Source: Opisthorchis felineus (taxonomy: Eukaryota; Platyhelminthes; Trematoda; Opisthorchiida; Opisthorchiidae). From it: a stretch of 64,000 bases of DNA. The notes under the pieces are model-generated. The model did not search any database, was not told the origin of the DNA, and saw only the letters and a list, made by a program, of their open reading frames with translations. The translations under genes and the position numbers were made by a program. Positions 23,601 through 36,700 of the stretch are shown piece by piece. The stretch lies in the NCBI GenBank assembly GCA_004794785.1, contig SJOL01005755.1, forward strand, positions 80,480-144,479, given 5' to 3'. Position 1 is the stretch's first letter; each line of letters opens with the position of its first letter.

Positions 23601-26600
23601 GTTGTGGACAATTTCACTATAATCACAAAGTCTGGTTAACAGATAGACCTGCCCACTTCTGTGGTTGTATTCCAACGGACTGAGTAGTTGGAGGTTCCGA
23701 GGTTCAGGTTCTTTGCTCGCTTGTGCATCTACAGTTGACCAAGGTTTTCAAAGCATGTTTTACTTTGCAACAGATAAAATCTAAAACCGGGGGTGCAGAA
23801 AAATTAACCATGCTTTTTGAACCAAACCAGTGTTTCCCTATTTTGAAGCTAGATATTTCCCGAGCCAAAAATTATGAGAAAATAGACTAAAGAGCGTTTG
23901 AAAGGGCATAATATTTTGTCTGCTGGCTGCTAATGATCACCTCTTATTTTTAGTTATTTCTAAGGCAATTAGACATAAACCAGCGCCTCACGGACAAAAA
24001 AGGACCTTTTCAGTGCATTTTCGAACGTGGAAAAATATTCCTATGCAGATATTTTTTATGAATTCTAATAAACCAGTGTATGCAGGTCTCAAAATGACGG
24101 AAAACGATTGTACATCCTGAGATAAAATTAAAAATAACGGGGGCGATTTTCTGCTCCTTCATGAACTAGAGATGAAATAAAGCACCCACCTGATGAAACT
24201 TGGCTACCCTTTCAATAAAAATTTGGGTGTTACCAGTGAATGCTCACAAAGAAATCTGACGTAAGTAGATCACACAAAGCACTTACCACCGTCAAAAGCC
24301 ATGTAGTTTTGCAAAGTTTTCTTCAGGCTCGAGCTTCCTACCGCTACTGTACACTACACACTGTACACTGTACATTCATATATGTGTCAATTTATTTGCA
24401 AACAGCTATACTAAATTTCATTCCACATTGATCTGATTGATTTAGGACGACGATCATCAGCTAGCTTAGCCTTCAGCGACATCAAGGTTCACTTTGGTCG
24501 ATGAATATTTGCGCAGCTTAAAATAACATCTCCAGCAACAACCCCAAAATAATCACTTTTCATATGCTTTGAATGCATTTCTTTTTGGTCGAAGAAGGTG
24601 GACTTTTCACTCCTCAAAAGCACCCTCAAAACCTCGTTTCTCCAAAGAACCTGTGTCAAGCTTTCTTGCTCCATAGAAGTCTTACAAAGTTATCATTTCT
24701 GAAAACTTCTCGAGTATCATGCAGACTCATGGATAGTTCGAAAGTACATAAGTGGAGCATTCGTTTATACTACTAAACCAGTTGATCGATTACGTACATC
24801 AGCCACAAGCAAGTAACACTAGGTATACACGGTCATCAATTCAGAACAAATTTTAAGTTCACTGACTACTGATGTTTTATCAGGATAAAATGTAACTTCC
24901 CCAAGATGCGTCGTAGAACCAGCTGGTTTGAAACAACCACTACCATAGCTTCTACTTAGCGACAGTAGGTCAACCATTTTCAATCGCCCAGTCAAGTTTC
25001 TATCCGGGAAATTAGTTCCAATACCCATTCATTCGTTGCTTCGTACAATGAGCGGACCAAACAGCCCGGTACCTTTAGCATACCTCTAACCACTTTATTG
25101 TGGTCGATGTAGGTTGTTGGGTTTGTACTGAAATTCTGTATAATCCGCCTTGACAAAAATGCGTTCATAGCGGAGTCGCGTTGTGTTGTTATTGTACCTT
25201 TCTCAGCCCGTAAATAGATGAAAACAACGAAGTAGTTTGAAATTGTAAGTGCTACGTCTTAGGGTTAACTACTCCTGACAACATTATGGACCGATTCGAA
25301 TAAAGGGTTTGGAACAGATGTTGGTCATCATGTGAGGGGTCATGAACAAATGGCCTGACATCTCATCTGCAAGGGGAGATTCCGGCATGGAAAAAATGAG
25401 AGCACCAAAAACACACAGCACCCCTAGTGTCAGGCTTAGAGATTTTTCCACCGTAAACACAGACATTGCCGTATTAAATATGGCCGGTCTCATAATTTTA
25501 TCTTGGGTGTGTATCTGGGGCAGTTTGCTGACTCCCGCTTCCGCTACATCGATCTGGGTTTCATACATGCACATGAAGGCCAAACATAACACATTGAAAA
25601 ATTCACTCGAGAGAAGCTCTTTTTCACAAACGATTCGATTTGTTGTTCTCTTCCCCCAAGAAATGCGTGTTTTTGAGAAATGTTTACAGCAATCCGCAAC
25701 AAAGCTTATCAACAAGGCGGAATCAATCAAAGTCACCAAGTGGGTCAATCTGATGCGATTTAATCAATAAAGTGGGTAGAATGACACTTTCATCAGCGAT
25801 AATTGACTAGATCTGTAACCGCTGCCTTAATCACTGTTTTGAGATTATCAGCGGTAAATAAAAACGATGGAATATTTCTAAGCAACAGGCCTATTTTTGA
25901 TCTATTCGCCATGATACAACTAATCATGAAGAATTCGTGTATAGGATGTCGAAGAGCTTCCAGTAACCCTACAAATAGTGTATTATCTCGAAAGTCGCCA
26001 ACTGAAGCATGAGGTGACCTTCGTGCCACATGTTCAGTTAGAATGTCGTAAACAAGAGATTCAGCTGAGTCTCCCGTTAACACAGAGGTAATTCGAAAGT
26101 CAATATAGTTTGCCAGTTGTGTGAAGTCGGGAGTTCAAATAGAACATATTGCTCACGCCAACCCGAGGATTGCTCTACCTGATAAACCCCATTAGGGGGA
26201 AACCGCTTTACAAGGACTGGAGGAGTTTTCAGCAACCTTATAAGTTGCACATTATGTCGGAAGTATGTTTAGTTTTGAACACGTCAGTGGTCTACGAAAG
26301 TATCACAAGGTCGTTGGACCAAATCTGGCGGTCAGCGTCAAAAACTCAGTACTGACAAGATCAATTATGTAGCGTTCAGTAGGACAGTATTAAGAATACC
26401 TTAACGTGCCTTTTCTGGTTCTTTTCTCACTAAGTTATATCTTAAACCTACAACATTATATGTGTGTTTCACTCTTCTGATGTGGCCATTATCTGTTCAT
26501 GTCTTCATAAATCCAGGTGCCTTCCTCATTCCTTACGTGGTGATGTACATACTTGGTGGACTACCTCTGTTCTACCTAGAACTAGCACTTGGGCAGTTTC

Positions 26601-29600
26601 AACGAAGCGGCTGCCTTACTGTGTGGAAACGAATTTGCCCAATGTTCAGTGGTAAGTCTTCCGGTTATTCTGGTGTCTTTCAGTCAGTAAATTGGAAGAG
26701 ATGCCATGAAGTGGCTGCGCATTAGCGTCGCTCTCCTCCCACCCACGGCTTTGGTCGCTGTAAAACCAGCCACGGGGTATATGTGTACAGCAAAGTAACA
26801 AGGAAGCTCGATCTAAGAAGGAAAAACGAGAAGGCTTTAGCTAAGTAATCCGGCCTATAGTAAAGCTGATGGAATCTCATCTCGCCTGAGAGTTTGGCTA
26901 AAGCCCAGGACACAAAATTATACTTTCATTCAAGAGTCTATGGGCGTTTCTAGTCCCACAGATCAAGGCTCTGTTACTCGGTTCGGGTAAATGTCAACGC
27001 AAATTCAGTGAGGAACTGAGTCGGTCTTGAAAACGCCCTTCATTGATGGCTACTTGACGGTTGCTTTCTGAATTCCCCCAGGTCTTTTATCATCTTTCTT
27101 GGTTTCTATTCTGCATATCAACTAAAAGGCTTTGGATTTAAACACTTCCTAGCATTTTCCGAGCACTCTGATCAAATCGAGCTTCTTAACTTTACAAGCT
27201 TTGGGAGGCTCCACAGAGGTCGTTTGTCTCGTTCAGGGCTGAGGTTGCAAGATTAGTGGCATTACGTGCACAACGTATCTTTATGCCCATCCTTTACGGA
27301 GGCGATCTTCAGAGGGTAACAAAAGGAAAGCGGATCTGTAAACTGATCGGGTTATACAAAGGTTATGTTCTCTTAGGAGACAGACTGCTGTAAAATGTGT
27401 GCAAAAATGGTCCCTGTATGTTGTTAGGGGAGTGGTCTTTCAAAATCACACCTGTTTCTACTAAATTTGCAAGGTTCCGTGGAAAGTGTCGTTTTGGAAG
27501 TTTCGCTGCTATATAGGAAGTTGGCTGCAGAAGAGGAGCAGCTTACAAAATGCGTCAACTGTGGTAACCTGGCTATCTGCTTTTACGTTTCAGTAAATTG
27601 GTTGATGAATCTAGACAGCAGCTGATCAGACATGCGCTTATTCCTCTCACCTTCATTTATCTTTTTTATAGGACTAAAAACAACCAGGTTACCTCATTTT
27701 ACACAGGAGCCCTGGGCACCTCAACCAAACCCTTTACCGATAAAATTCATAACATGATAGTGGCCGCTACCCTACTACCCTCAATAAGCACCAAATCTTT
27801 TAAACACCCCACTATCCAAGCTTTAAGCTTATATACGAATGAGAAAGACACCAATCTTAGACCACAATGAACTGGTGAACGCGGTTAGAGAAACGATACA
27901 CATGCTGTACAGGTAGCATTAGGGTGACTTGTCGTTGGACTGTGGTAAGTTCAATCAATACATGACGGTTATCACGGAAGAATAAGATTTAAAAAATCCT
28001 ATCGTCCCAACATCCGTCAAACTCCATATAGTGCTTAAACCACATCAACCATATTCGCTCACCCTATGTCGATTATTCCTCAAATGTTTCTCGTGAGCTG
28101 CTGTCCTATTCCAACTCTGAGTCCATTTCTGCAAATTATCCAATTAAATTTTACGGTATCCCTCGTTTTACTTCTAGGTATTGGATTCGGCATATGCATA
28201 ATTGCCAGCTACACTGCCTGGTACTATAACACAGTCATGGCATGGGCACTGTTCTACATGTTTGACGCAATGAAGCCCCATGTGCCCTGGGACAGCTGCA
28301 ACAATTGGTGGAATACAAACTCCTGTGTGACTGTCTACCAAAAACTGGTTAACCATACACTCACAGAAGGCGAAGAGGAAGGCGTTGCGATCCACGAGAA
28401 TATTTCTTTTTTGATCAAGGAAAATGTGACTTATTTCTCTTCAACCGAAGAGTATTTCTAGTGAGTTTGTTCAACAATAAGCGGAAACGTTGAGTTATAC
28501 TTCATTCAGTCCATTTTATGGACACCCTGTACTGACTACCATACAACCCGTTTTCTACCGCTTGTCCATTTCGCCAATACCATACGGTTTTCACTGTTAG
28601 AATTGCACTGAGCCTGTGCATTCATCCAACCACCTGGTATAGCCGTCGTTCGTCGCGGGCTCCATGCTAGCAACCTAAGCATACCAGAAAGATGGTTGAG
28701 TTAAATACGTCCGTTGCTAAACACTCACATAGGGCACTTCGTCGAGGAATACAAGCATCTGAGAACGTCCAGTGCGGACGACTTACGCTGCCCTATTTGC
28801 TGATACCCTTTTCATGAAACACCTTCGAGAAGGATCATACAGCGTAAAGGGAGTATTCAGTCTATTTCGAAGTTTGGCCACTCTTCGAGAGAGTCACGAG
28901 ATGAAAGGGAACGTTTTATGTACTCCCGTCTTCGGAGGTGAAACTATGGGCACGGCTTACCTTAATTAATACTGACTACCAGAGAAAGAACGACACTTTA
29001 ACTGAACTGAAGGTGTGTATGTGATCAATTTACAAGGCCGTGAAATGCGGAGCAGACAGCAAACTGATATCACATTCTGAGCGAGAACGAATAGAGTGCG
29101 TGGACGTCAGTCCTCAAGCGTCATCTGGATTAAACACCAACACGCAAAAAACGCATGTCCTATGGTAACTCACTGAATTTATCAGTTTATCAAACGCAAT
29201 CGTTTTGCGGTTCTTTTTCAGCGAAATTCCCAACCGGTGGTCGTCTCAAGGTCCTTTAGGGATGATAGTCTGAATATACGAACATCATAATTGAGCGTTA
29301 CTGAAATATTACAGTGATGTTTTTCTACTGTTTCCTACTGTATATCATTCTCCGAACTGTAGATTCCTGTGCAAGAAGACAACACTTCCGAGATTCATTT
29401 TCACCGCGCTAAGAATGAGGTAGTTGGAGTTATAAATATGTAGGCAAACAGGCTTTTACCAAAAACCGAAGATGATTGCCAAGAAAGGTGTGAGAACGGG
29501 AAATTACAGTTCGAGTGACAGGGAGTTGAGGCGTCTAACGCAACTGGTACGCTCGCAAATGTATCACGGTTCCATAGATCACCGGTGTATTCCACCATAA

Positions 29601-30694
29601 TTTTTGACAAAAGCTTCGTACTCGATGATAAAGTCGTACCAGTAGAAACACTGGAACTATAAAATCGTCAAATCTGCGCAAGCTTACCCAAAAAAACAGC
29701 GACAGTAGTGACATACAAACTAACTGTTTAAGAACGGATAAAGTTTTCCTGAGCAAAAAACTTGCAGGGAAGACATATTAAAGTGACCATCAGAAGGATC
29801 AATGCGAATTGGTTGCTCAATAGGAGAGAACGGTATAGTGAGTATTCCAGCAAAATTTTTTACCATCAAGCGAAGCAAAAGTAAAAAAACTTTTAGGTTT
29901 TTCAAATTGCGCAAGACGTATGAAGAGGTGCAACGCTACTAACTGACCATCCCTCTTGTCACAAAAAAGCTGAGAACAAGAGGGTTCCGACTAAAGTGAT
30001 CGGAATGGGGCTTTGGTTCTAAGCCCTTCTGCGTCGCCAACCTTTTACTGTACAGAAAACTGAACAGCGACGCATGCGCTTTAAACTACTCCGTCAACCT
30101 GTGAATTCCACACATCGTTGAGTCGTTTCCTGATTGAACCCGTCAATGTTTTGAGTTTCGATTCATATGATGTTGACACCCAACTGTTGATCCTCAAATC
30201 GGTTCACTTGTGAGCTTACAGTATGCGTGACATTTAAGTTTTACTGTTATTTGAAACACAACGGCTGGTTCGTGGCCTGGATCTTTCGGCATCAAGTACT
30301 GTTGTTTTGGTGCTGTCATCTTGGCCTGCTGTTTCCATGGCCCACGCCATTACCTGAAAACGGAACGTATCTGTACCCATCGTGAAGAGTGATTAAATGA
30401 CTGCGTCACTTCGAATACTTTTTTCTAGCTCGGTACAACAGTTTAGACTGTATAATTTCGACGCCTTTGCTGAATCTGATCAACGACATTTTTTTCACTT
30501 CATGCATTGTATTCTATTTGGTGTGACAGGTCCCTGTCAGATCAGGCAGTCGAGGGTGACCAGACGTGAACCGCGCGAAATTATTCGGACTGTCAGACGC
30601 CCACGTGGTCGCCACCAGCAGTGGCTCTCCTTGGACATGTGATCAGAAAGTGCTACAACGACTGTCCCACGATAAGCCCGAATGTAGTCACGGC

Positions 30695-30731
<37 letters not shown>

Positions 30732-33700
30732 AGCCTCGTATGAATGTTGAATTGGAAGAATGTTGTCGCGGATGCTGTGATTGCATCCAAGCAGTAAAGA
30801 ATCCTCAATTGCAGTAATTCGCGAGGACTATGGCACCGAATTCACTTCAACTTTGCCAGACCACTTCGAGAAATAAGCTACCCCACACACATCATGGGTG
30901 TACCACCTACTGACAAGTTACGGACATTACCCCGTTTTTTTGGGTTGCCACATATTGTACTGGTACAAAATAATAAGGAGTCTACCTCTGCCTCACTCGG
31001 CAACTTCTGTAGGCTCGGTACCATGAGACATCTTCGGTCAACACCATAAAATGCTCAATATAACGGACAAGTTGAGCGGTTTGTGGACTTCTTCAAGCAA
31101 AACTCACTTAGGTATCGGTAGAACTGACCGGGCTGGACGTTAGCTAAGCGTTCCTGACAAATTACCGGACGACCGGAATCATAAAATTGCCCAACGGAAA
31201 GTCTCCAGCTGGTAACGCGTTTAACCAGAAGATGAAATTGTCTATCGGGGTCATGCTATCGGGAGGGAAAAACCTGATATTTTAGTGACTATCAAATAGT
31301 ATACGAGTAATTGTGCATGTTTAGGGGCAGGCGTTGACATTTCTGACGGCTTTTGAACTAATCCACATAATAACGATCGACAGTGTGATCATTGGGCTTA
31401 AAACGTTGAGACAGAATCTGCTCGTAGCACACATTTGCAGGCACAATACTGACACGTCGGGTAATTGAAAACCACTAATACTGATCACCTAACTTACTGG
31501 TCGAAAAATACAAATCATACACAACTGGCTATTTGGCATTGTAATAAGACAGCCCTACTTGACAGACTACCTCACTTTGTTTTCAACAAAAAGTCGATAA
31601 CTTTTTAACGTAGCTCACTAAGCAAGAGTCATCGTGCTTTCCCACCAGCCTATGGAAGACATCACACAGTTCTGCATCAAGCTTGACGGCAAATGTAGAG
31701 ATTTCCAATTGCCCATTACAACATACACTCGCGAAATTCAAGAGCATTCGCCATGCTGTGTGAAAGTAAATGAACAGTTGACTCATTCCACATGCGACCT
31801 ATGCGCACTCCTACTTGCAGTAACGCAACGACTAGGTTACACTGAGAGGGCAACCGTCACGTTGCAACATAAAGCTGAATATGGATATCTTTACGGACCT
31901 ACCGTTACACCAACATCAGGTTTATTACAATCATCTTGGGGTTTTGACATTTCGCGGCGAAGCTAACGGATCGTTTATCAGTTGGGGGATCATTGAAGAT
32001 ACCGATAGCTTATCATTTTCAAGTGGATAGATCATGTAGCTATAGCATGAATGAAAGGACACCACTGGGATGGACTGGAAACGAAGACTTATCGCTTATC
32101 GATTGTGTATGCACTAAGCTACGTCACACTAATGCACCCAAAATTCACAGCTGATTTGCCACACACTGCCTACTGAATTAACAGCTGATATCTGCCACCG
32201 CTATTGGCAATTCGCTTGTGTGACTTCCACCATGAGCCAGACATTGATTTCACCCAGATACCCACAGAGTATTGAAAGTTTTTCGTTGGCATGATTAGCG
32301 TAATGAAAGTGATCTACTCCAATTGCTGCAGCCGTTAACGTATATTTCGTAGTCGTGCTTCCTGTGTTTGCTTAGACCAGCCCACTTGGATCAGACAAAA
32401 CGCAAACAGCGACGTACGCCGGACATGTACTGTGCGGGGTTGGGACGTGAAGCAAAAGTGCATGACAGAGGGTCGGATAAACAAGTTGGCAGCGTAAAGC
32501 ACAGACACCAGCAGCCAGTCCAGCAAATGTAGTCAGTAGGGTCGCGAACACAGCGCGCAGTCCAGTCGTTCCGTCGGCCCAGGCTATATGGCCTAAGCCT
32601 CCGGTGTCTAGCGTTTTTTGGTTGCCTTAACTGTGGCTAAGTATGGTAAGTGTACTTCTAGGGGCATGTTAAGATGCCGAAACAAAATACACTCTAACAT
32701 CGCTTTGGGAAGAGTGTGATTTATCTTTTAGAGGTAAGAAGGTCACGGCTATTGGCTTCGTGTCTGGTATTCCACATCTCTTATGTGGCCTGCGACAGCG
32801 CTGTGTTCTGAGATGCACATGATCTACGCGCTCAACGTCTTGAAAAAACAACTGAATGATCTTTTAGCTTCATTGTTCTGCGACAATACTGTGACCCCCT
32901 AGGTAGCCATTTTAGTAGCTTAACCGTAAAGTATGTAAACTGAGAAACACTACATTAGTTGTTCAGAGAAGTATTTTCTAATTACGCTTTTATAGCTATC
33001 AGTTCGGAATTTCCAGAGCTAATTAGGAATAAAAGAATTAATGTACGGTCTAAGTGGGTCTGGAAAACCCGGATGATGCAATTACAAAACGTCCTCTAGT
33101 CTGCGGCGGTGTTGCCCAATTCACAGCTTTTAAATAAATTTTAAGTGCAATTTGGAGCTTTTCAACACATCATAAGCTTAAAAAGAAAGACATTTTCCGC
33201 CACAAATATGATTTCTTTGACGGGTGTTTTTCTCGAGGTTAGGTGAATTACTGCACTCCCCTCCTATGAAATTATTCACAAGGGAAAGCCGTCTGAACTC
33301 CCCGTATCCGTATTGAAATGGGATGACTAAAGTTTTATTGTCGTGTGTTTGCAAACCGAGATTGAGAAGCTCATTAACTACTGTCTGCCAATCTTACTCT
33401 TTACTATAATAAGTTGTGGTAATTTCCAGTATGGGCTGGTGATTTTGCTCGGCAATCATTCACTACCATTGGTCTTTGTATACGATGCAACCAGTGCTTT
33501 TTTTTACCTTAATTACACTTTCATGTTCTCATCCTAATTAAGCCGTCCTTTTACATTGCGCCTTTAGCCGACGTGTACTTCAGCTGCAGTATTCTACTGG
33601 CTACAGCAATATTGGTCCAATTCGATGGGAAATCTCTCTTTGTTTGATGGCCGTCTTCACCATAGTCTACTTTTCTCTGTGGAAAGGTGTCAAAAGTAGT

Positions 33701-36700
33701 GGAAAGGTGAGCGCCAGGTTATCAGAAGTTTTCGCTGAATCCATGTTGTCTTGCTTTCGAGTTTGACTTAGCACCGGACATTTGCGCAAAATGGTCAGCT
33801 TGCTTTTATCTGTCTCCCTACCACGTCTACCTTATTCCTAACCTGTCTATTTGTAGACTTTCGCATATCACCTACTGGCACTGTTACTGTCTCCATCAGA
33901 GTAAAGTTGTCATACTGTTGAGAGATCGCTCCGAGAGACCGATCAAAAGTGACTTCTTTTCGGAAAGTATCTATCTTTGGAAGCTAGGAAAGTGCAAAAT
34001 AAGGTTAAAGAGTTTAATCAGACGTACTTTGTTGTAAACAGCATGGACAGAAAATGATGCGTACCTGCCCGCCAGCGCACCCGCCCGAAAAGCTGATAAA
34101 ATGTGAGACATGTCTTTGAAGGCATTACACTAGTTGACATGATAACAAGATAACAAGAACTGGACAAATATTCAAGCATAGTCTTTTCTGAGCGTCGCAT
34201 CTCCACTGGAAAGCACTAGACGGAAAATCTGAGTTGCAGAAGCAGCAAAATTCTAGATTAAGCGAATTCTAAAATTAAAAAAAATGCGATTATAGGTATG
34301 TCATATACTTTAGTCATCCCTTAGTATGAAAAGGGCTCCTGATCTGATGGCAGCTATTGTCAGTGACTGACTTCTTCTTTTTTCGAATATATAATATCGT
34401 AGTGCACTGAAGGGACCTGGCGGAAAGTTCAGTAGCCTGTAAAATATGCATGGATAAAAATAGAGCAGAAGATAGGCAATAAGCAATGCTTTGATTCGTG
34501 GATGTGTTAGGTAACCTGAATGCTAACCAGATGGTGAGTATTTTGTCAATTAAATGCTCTTTCAGGAATTGGTTGTTCTAAATGTTATCGGAGCCTCAGA
34601 AACTAAGGCACAGTTAACTCATAAATAATATGTAGACCTATGTAGATCATTCACTGAACATTAAATTACAAGATGCAGCGCACTAACACAAACATTTCCT
34701 TAGAGGAAATCAGCGTGCGTCAACAGGCTGGAAATTGGAGGGTTTGGAAAGCCTGTTCGCATGGACTCTACGATAAAGTAAACTTGTTGATTGTATTTCA
34801 GAAAGAGTGCTCTTCATGAGATATAAAACTAAACTAGGCTGGTAAGTATGTAACCTAATCAGTCCTCAGCTTATTAATGGCAGCCGCAAAAACACTGGTT
34901 AATGGAGACTCTGAAGATCGGGGTGAAAGTGAGCAGGTGCACGGATTGTGTGACCACTAGTAATTACCATACAGTTTAACTTGTTGCCTACAGATGCAAC
35001 ACCAATGTTCTAGCCTTTGGTTTGCGGTACAATGCTTCCAATACGCTACAGGTCTTATCACATATTTTCTGTTAATACTGTCAAACACGGCTGACAATTT
35101 ATCAGTCTTGGCCTAGGGATATGGTGTTACAGTATTGTGGTCAGTGAAGTTAAGAACGACCATATTCACTCTGATACCTATTTTTTGAATGACGGCGATA
35201 ATTGTCTGCCACAATGGTATTAATGTCCGTCGGTAAGAAAATTGGCTATTATTAAGGGATGAGGTGTGTACGGAAGTTCTATGAGATGGAATGCTACTTC
35301 ACGCACTAGGTTCTGTTACTTTTGTTGCGTTATATTCTCCCGACTCCAGTAAGTATAAATTGTAAATAAGGTCAGTTGAAAGGTTATCTCCATCAAATAA
35401 TTTTGTCGGAATGGCGCAGGAGCTGCGGTATTTTTTATTTTCCCACTTATTTCCATCACATTTCAGGCAGTCTGGATAACAGCAACATTACCCTATGTCA
35501 TCTTAAGCATACTGCTTGTTCGCGGGCTTACTTTAGAAGGGTCACTGACTGGAATCAAGTACTACCTCACGCCAAAGTTCGACCAGCTTTTAAAGGTTCA
35601 GGTAAGTTCCCTTTCAAGAAGGGATTATATTGTTAGCTAATCCGAGGTATCCACTTTGGTCTCACATATACGGGATCTTTTGTTTTTTAGAGGAAATTAT
35701 TGTAGTGAACCAGAAATGCAAACAATAAAAGCCATACAACCTGAATATGTTTTTCGTTTTGTGGTACATTAAAATTGCGTCAGTAAATATAGCCTACTTA
35801 ATCCCTTTTTCCCCTGCGAGAAATCCGTAACTTGTCCCTATTACTGAACTTTAACTAAACAAAACTATTAGCCCAACTGCATCAACACTGGTGATAAATA
35901 TTGCTGCACGTGATCGAGTACCAATTCGTGATGACTCGGAATGGTTCTTATCCACAAAGTCGCTGGGATAACTGTCGGTTACTACATTTTTGGAGCAAAC
36001 AGGCTGTGTTGGAGTAGCGAACCGTTCCTTCCAAATTCATAAATGTTATGATCCGTTACATAAATACAAATCATAGCACGAGTAGATCTGAACCTTTTCG
36101 TACTTGATGACGCCCCTGGGTGCAGAGTGACTTCTTAGTAAATTATGGATGCCATAACCAAAAAACACAGCTACATCAGTAATTAATGTCCCTCAAAATG
36201 GGACTACCCAGATGGGGCTGATTGACAAAAACCAGTAATCGCGTAAACGTTTCTTCTCCGCAAAATTATCATGGAACTCACTGGATCGGAAAGATGAGAA
36301 GAGTTGCGAAAAATTTATCGGTCTCACCTGGTGCTACCTCGTGGGTAGCCACCACTGCAGTATACATAACACACTGCTCTGTCCCAAAACAACCGTTAGC
36401 ATTGGCACATCACCATCAAACACCCAAAAAGGATGCGGTGTCTGACATTTCAAAAGCAAAGTATGGTCAGCCTATGGAACTCCGAACTTTCTAGGATCCT
36501 GTCTCACTTTCTAAACTTGCTTCTCAAATTCCGGGGTTTCAGTTTTTGCGTATTTCATGTTGTACGATGTAGAGGTGTCCAATGGAACCGCTCTATGGGT
36601 TTCTTTTCACGGAATTCGCTTAGTCAAACTTGGTCTTCTAAGAGCAGTTTTAACAGGCCTGGACTAGTACTAAGAACAAGCGGACATGGAGGAATGATGG

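Larger units (their letters stand above)
15808..26516 (+). other. Intron 1 (10,709 bp)
   Basis: Bounded by gtgagt and atccag. It holds a TA microsatellite at 17591-17619, a GC-richer block at about 20940-22200, a short tandem run of acactgtac type near 24347-24372, and the minus-strand reading-frame cluster at 25284-26083. A minus-strand frame of 84 codons (15985-16239) and other short frames match nothing I recognise. No further transporter exon is needed, because exons 1 and 2 join within the conserved NGGGAF motif. Confidence 0.85.
28461..33567 (+). other. Intron 3 (5,107 bp)
   Basis: Bounded by gtgagt and cctttag. It contains the second gypsy integrase fossil with an internal TA microsatellite (30696-31260). 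Three overlapping minus-strand frames at 29401-29914 and a 110-codon plus-strand frame at 31634-31966 have no recognisable domain. Confidence 0.85.

Noticed and set aside
25342..25770. 142-codon plus-strand frame as a gene
   Set aside because: It overlaps the minus-strand frames whose neighbourhood is repeated elsewhere, and it has no motif; probably the antisense shadow.
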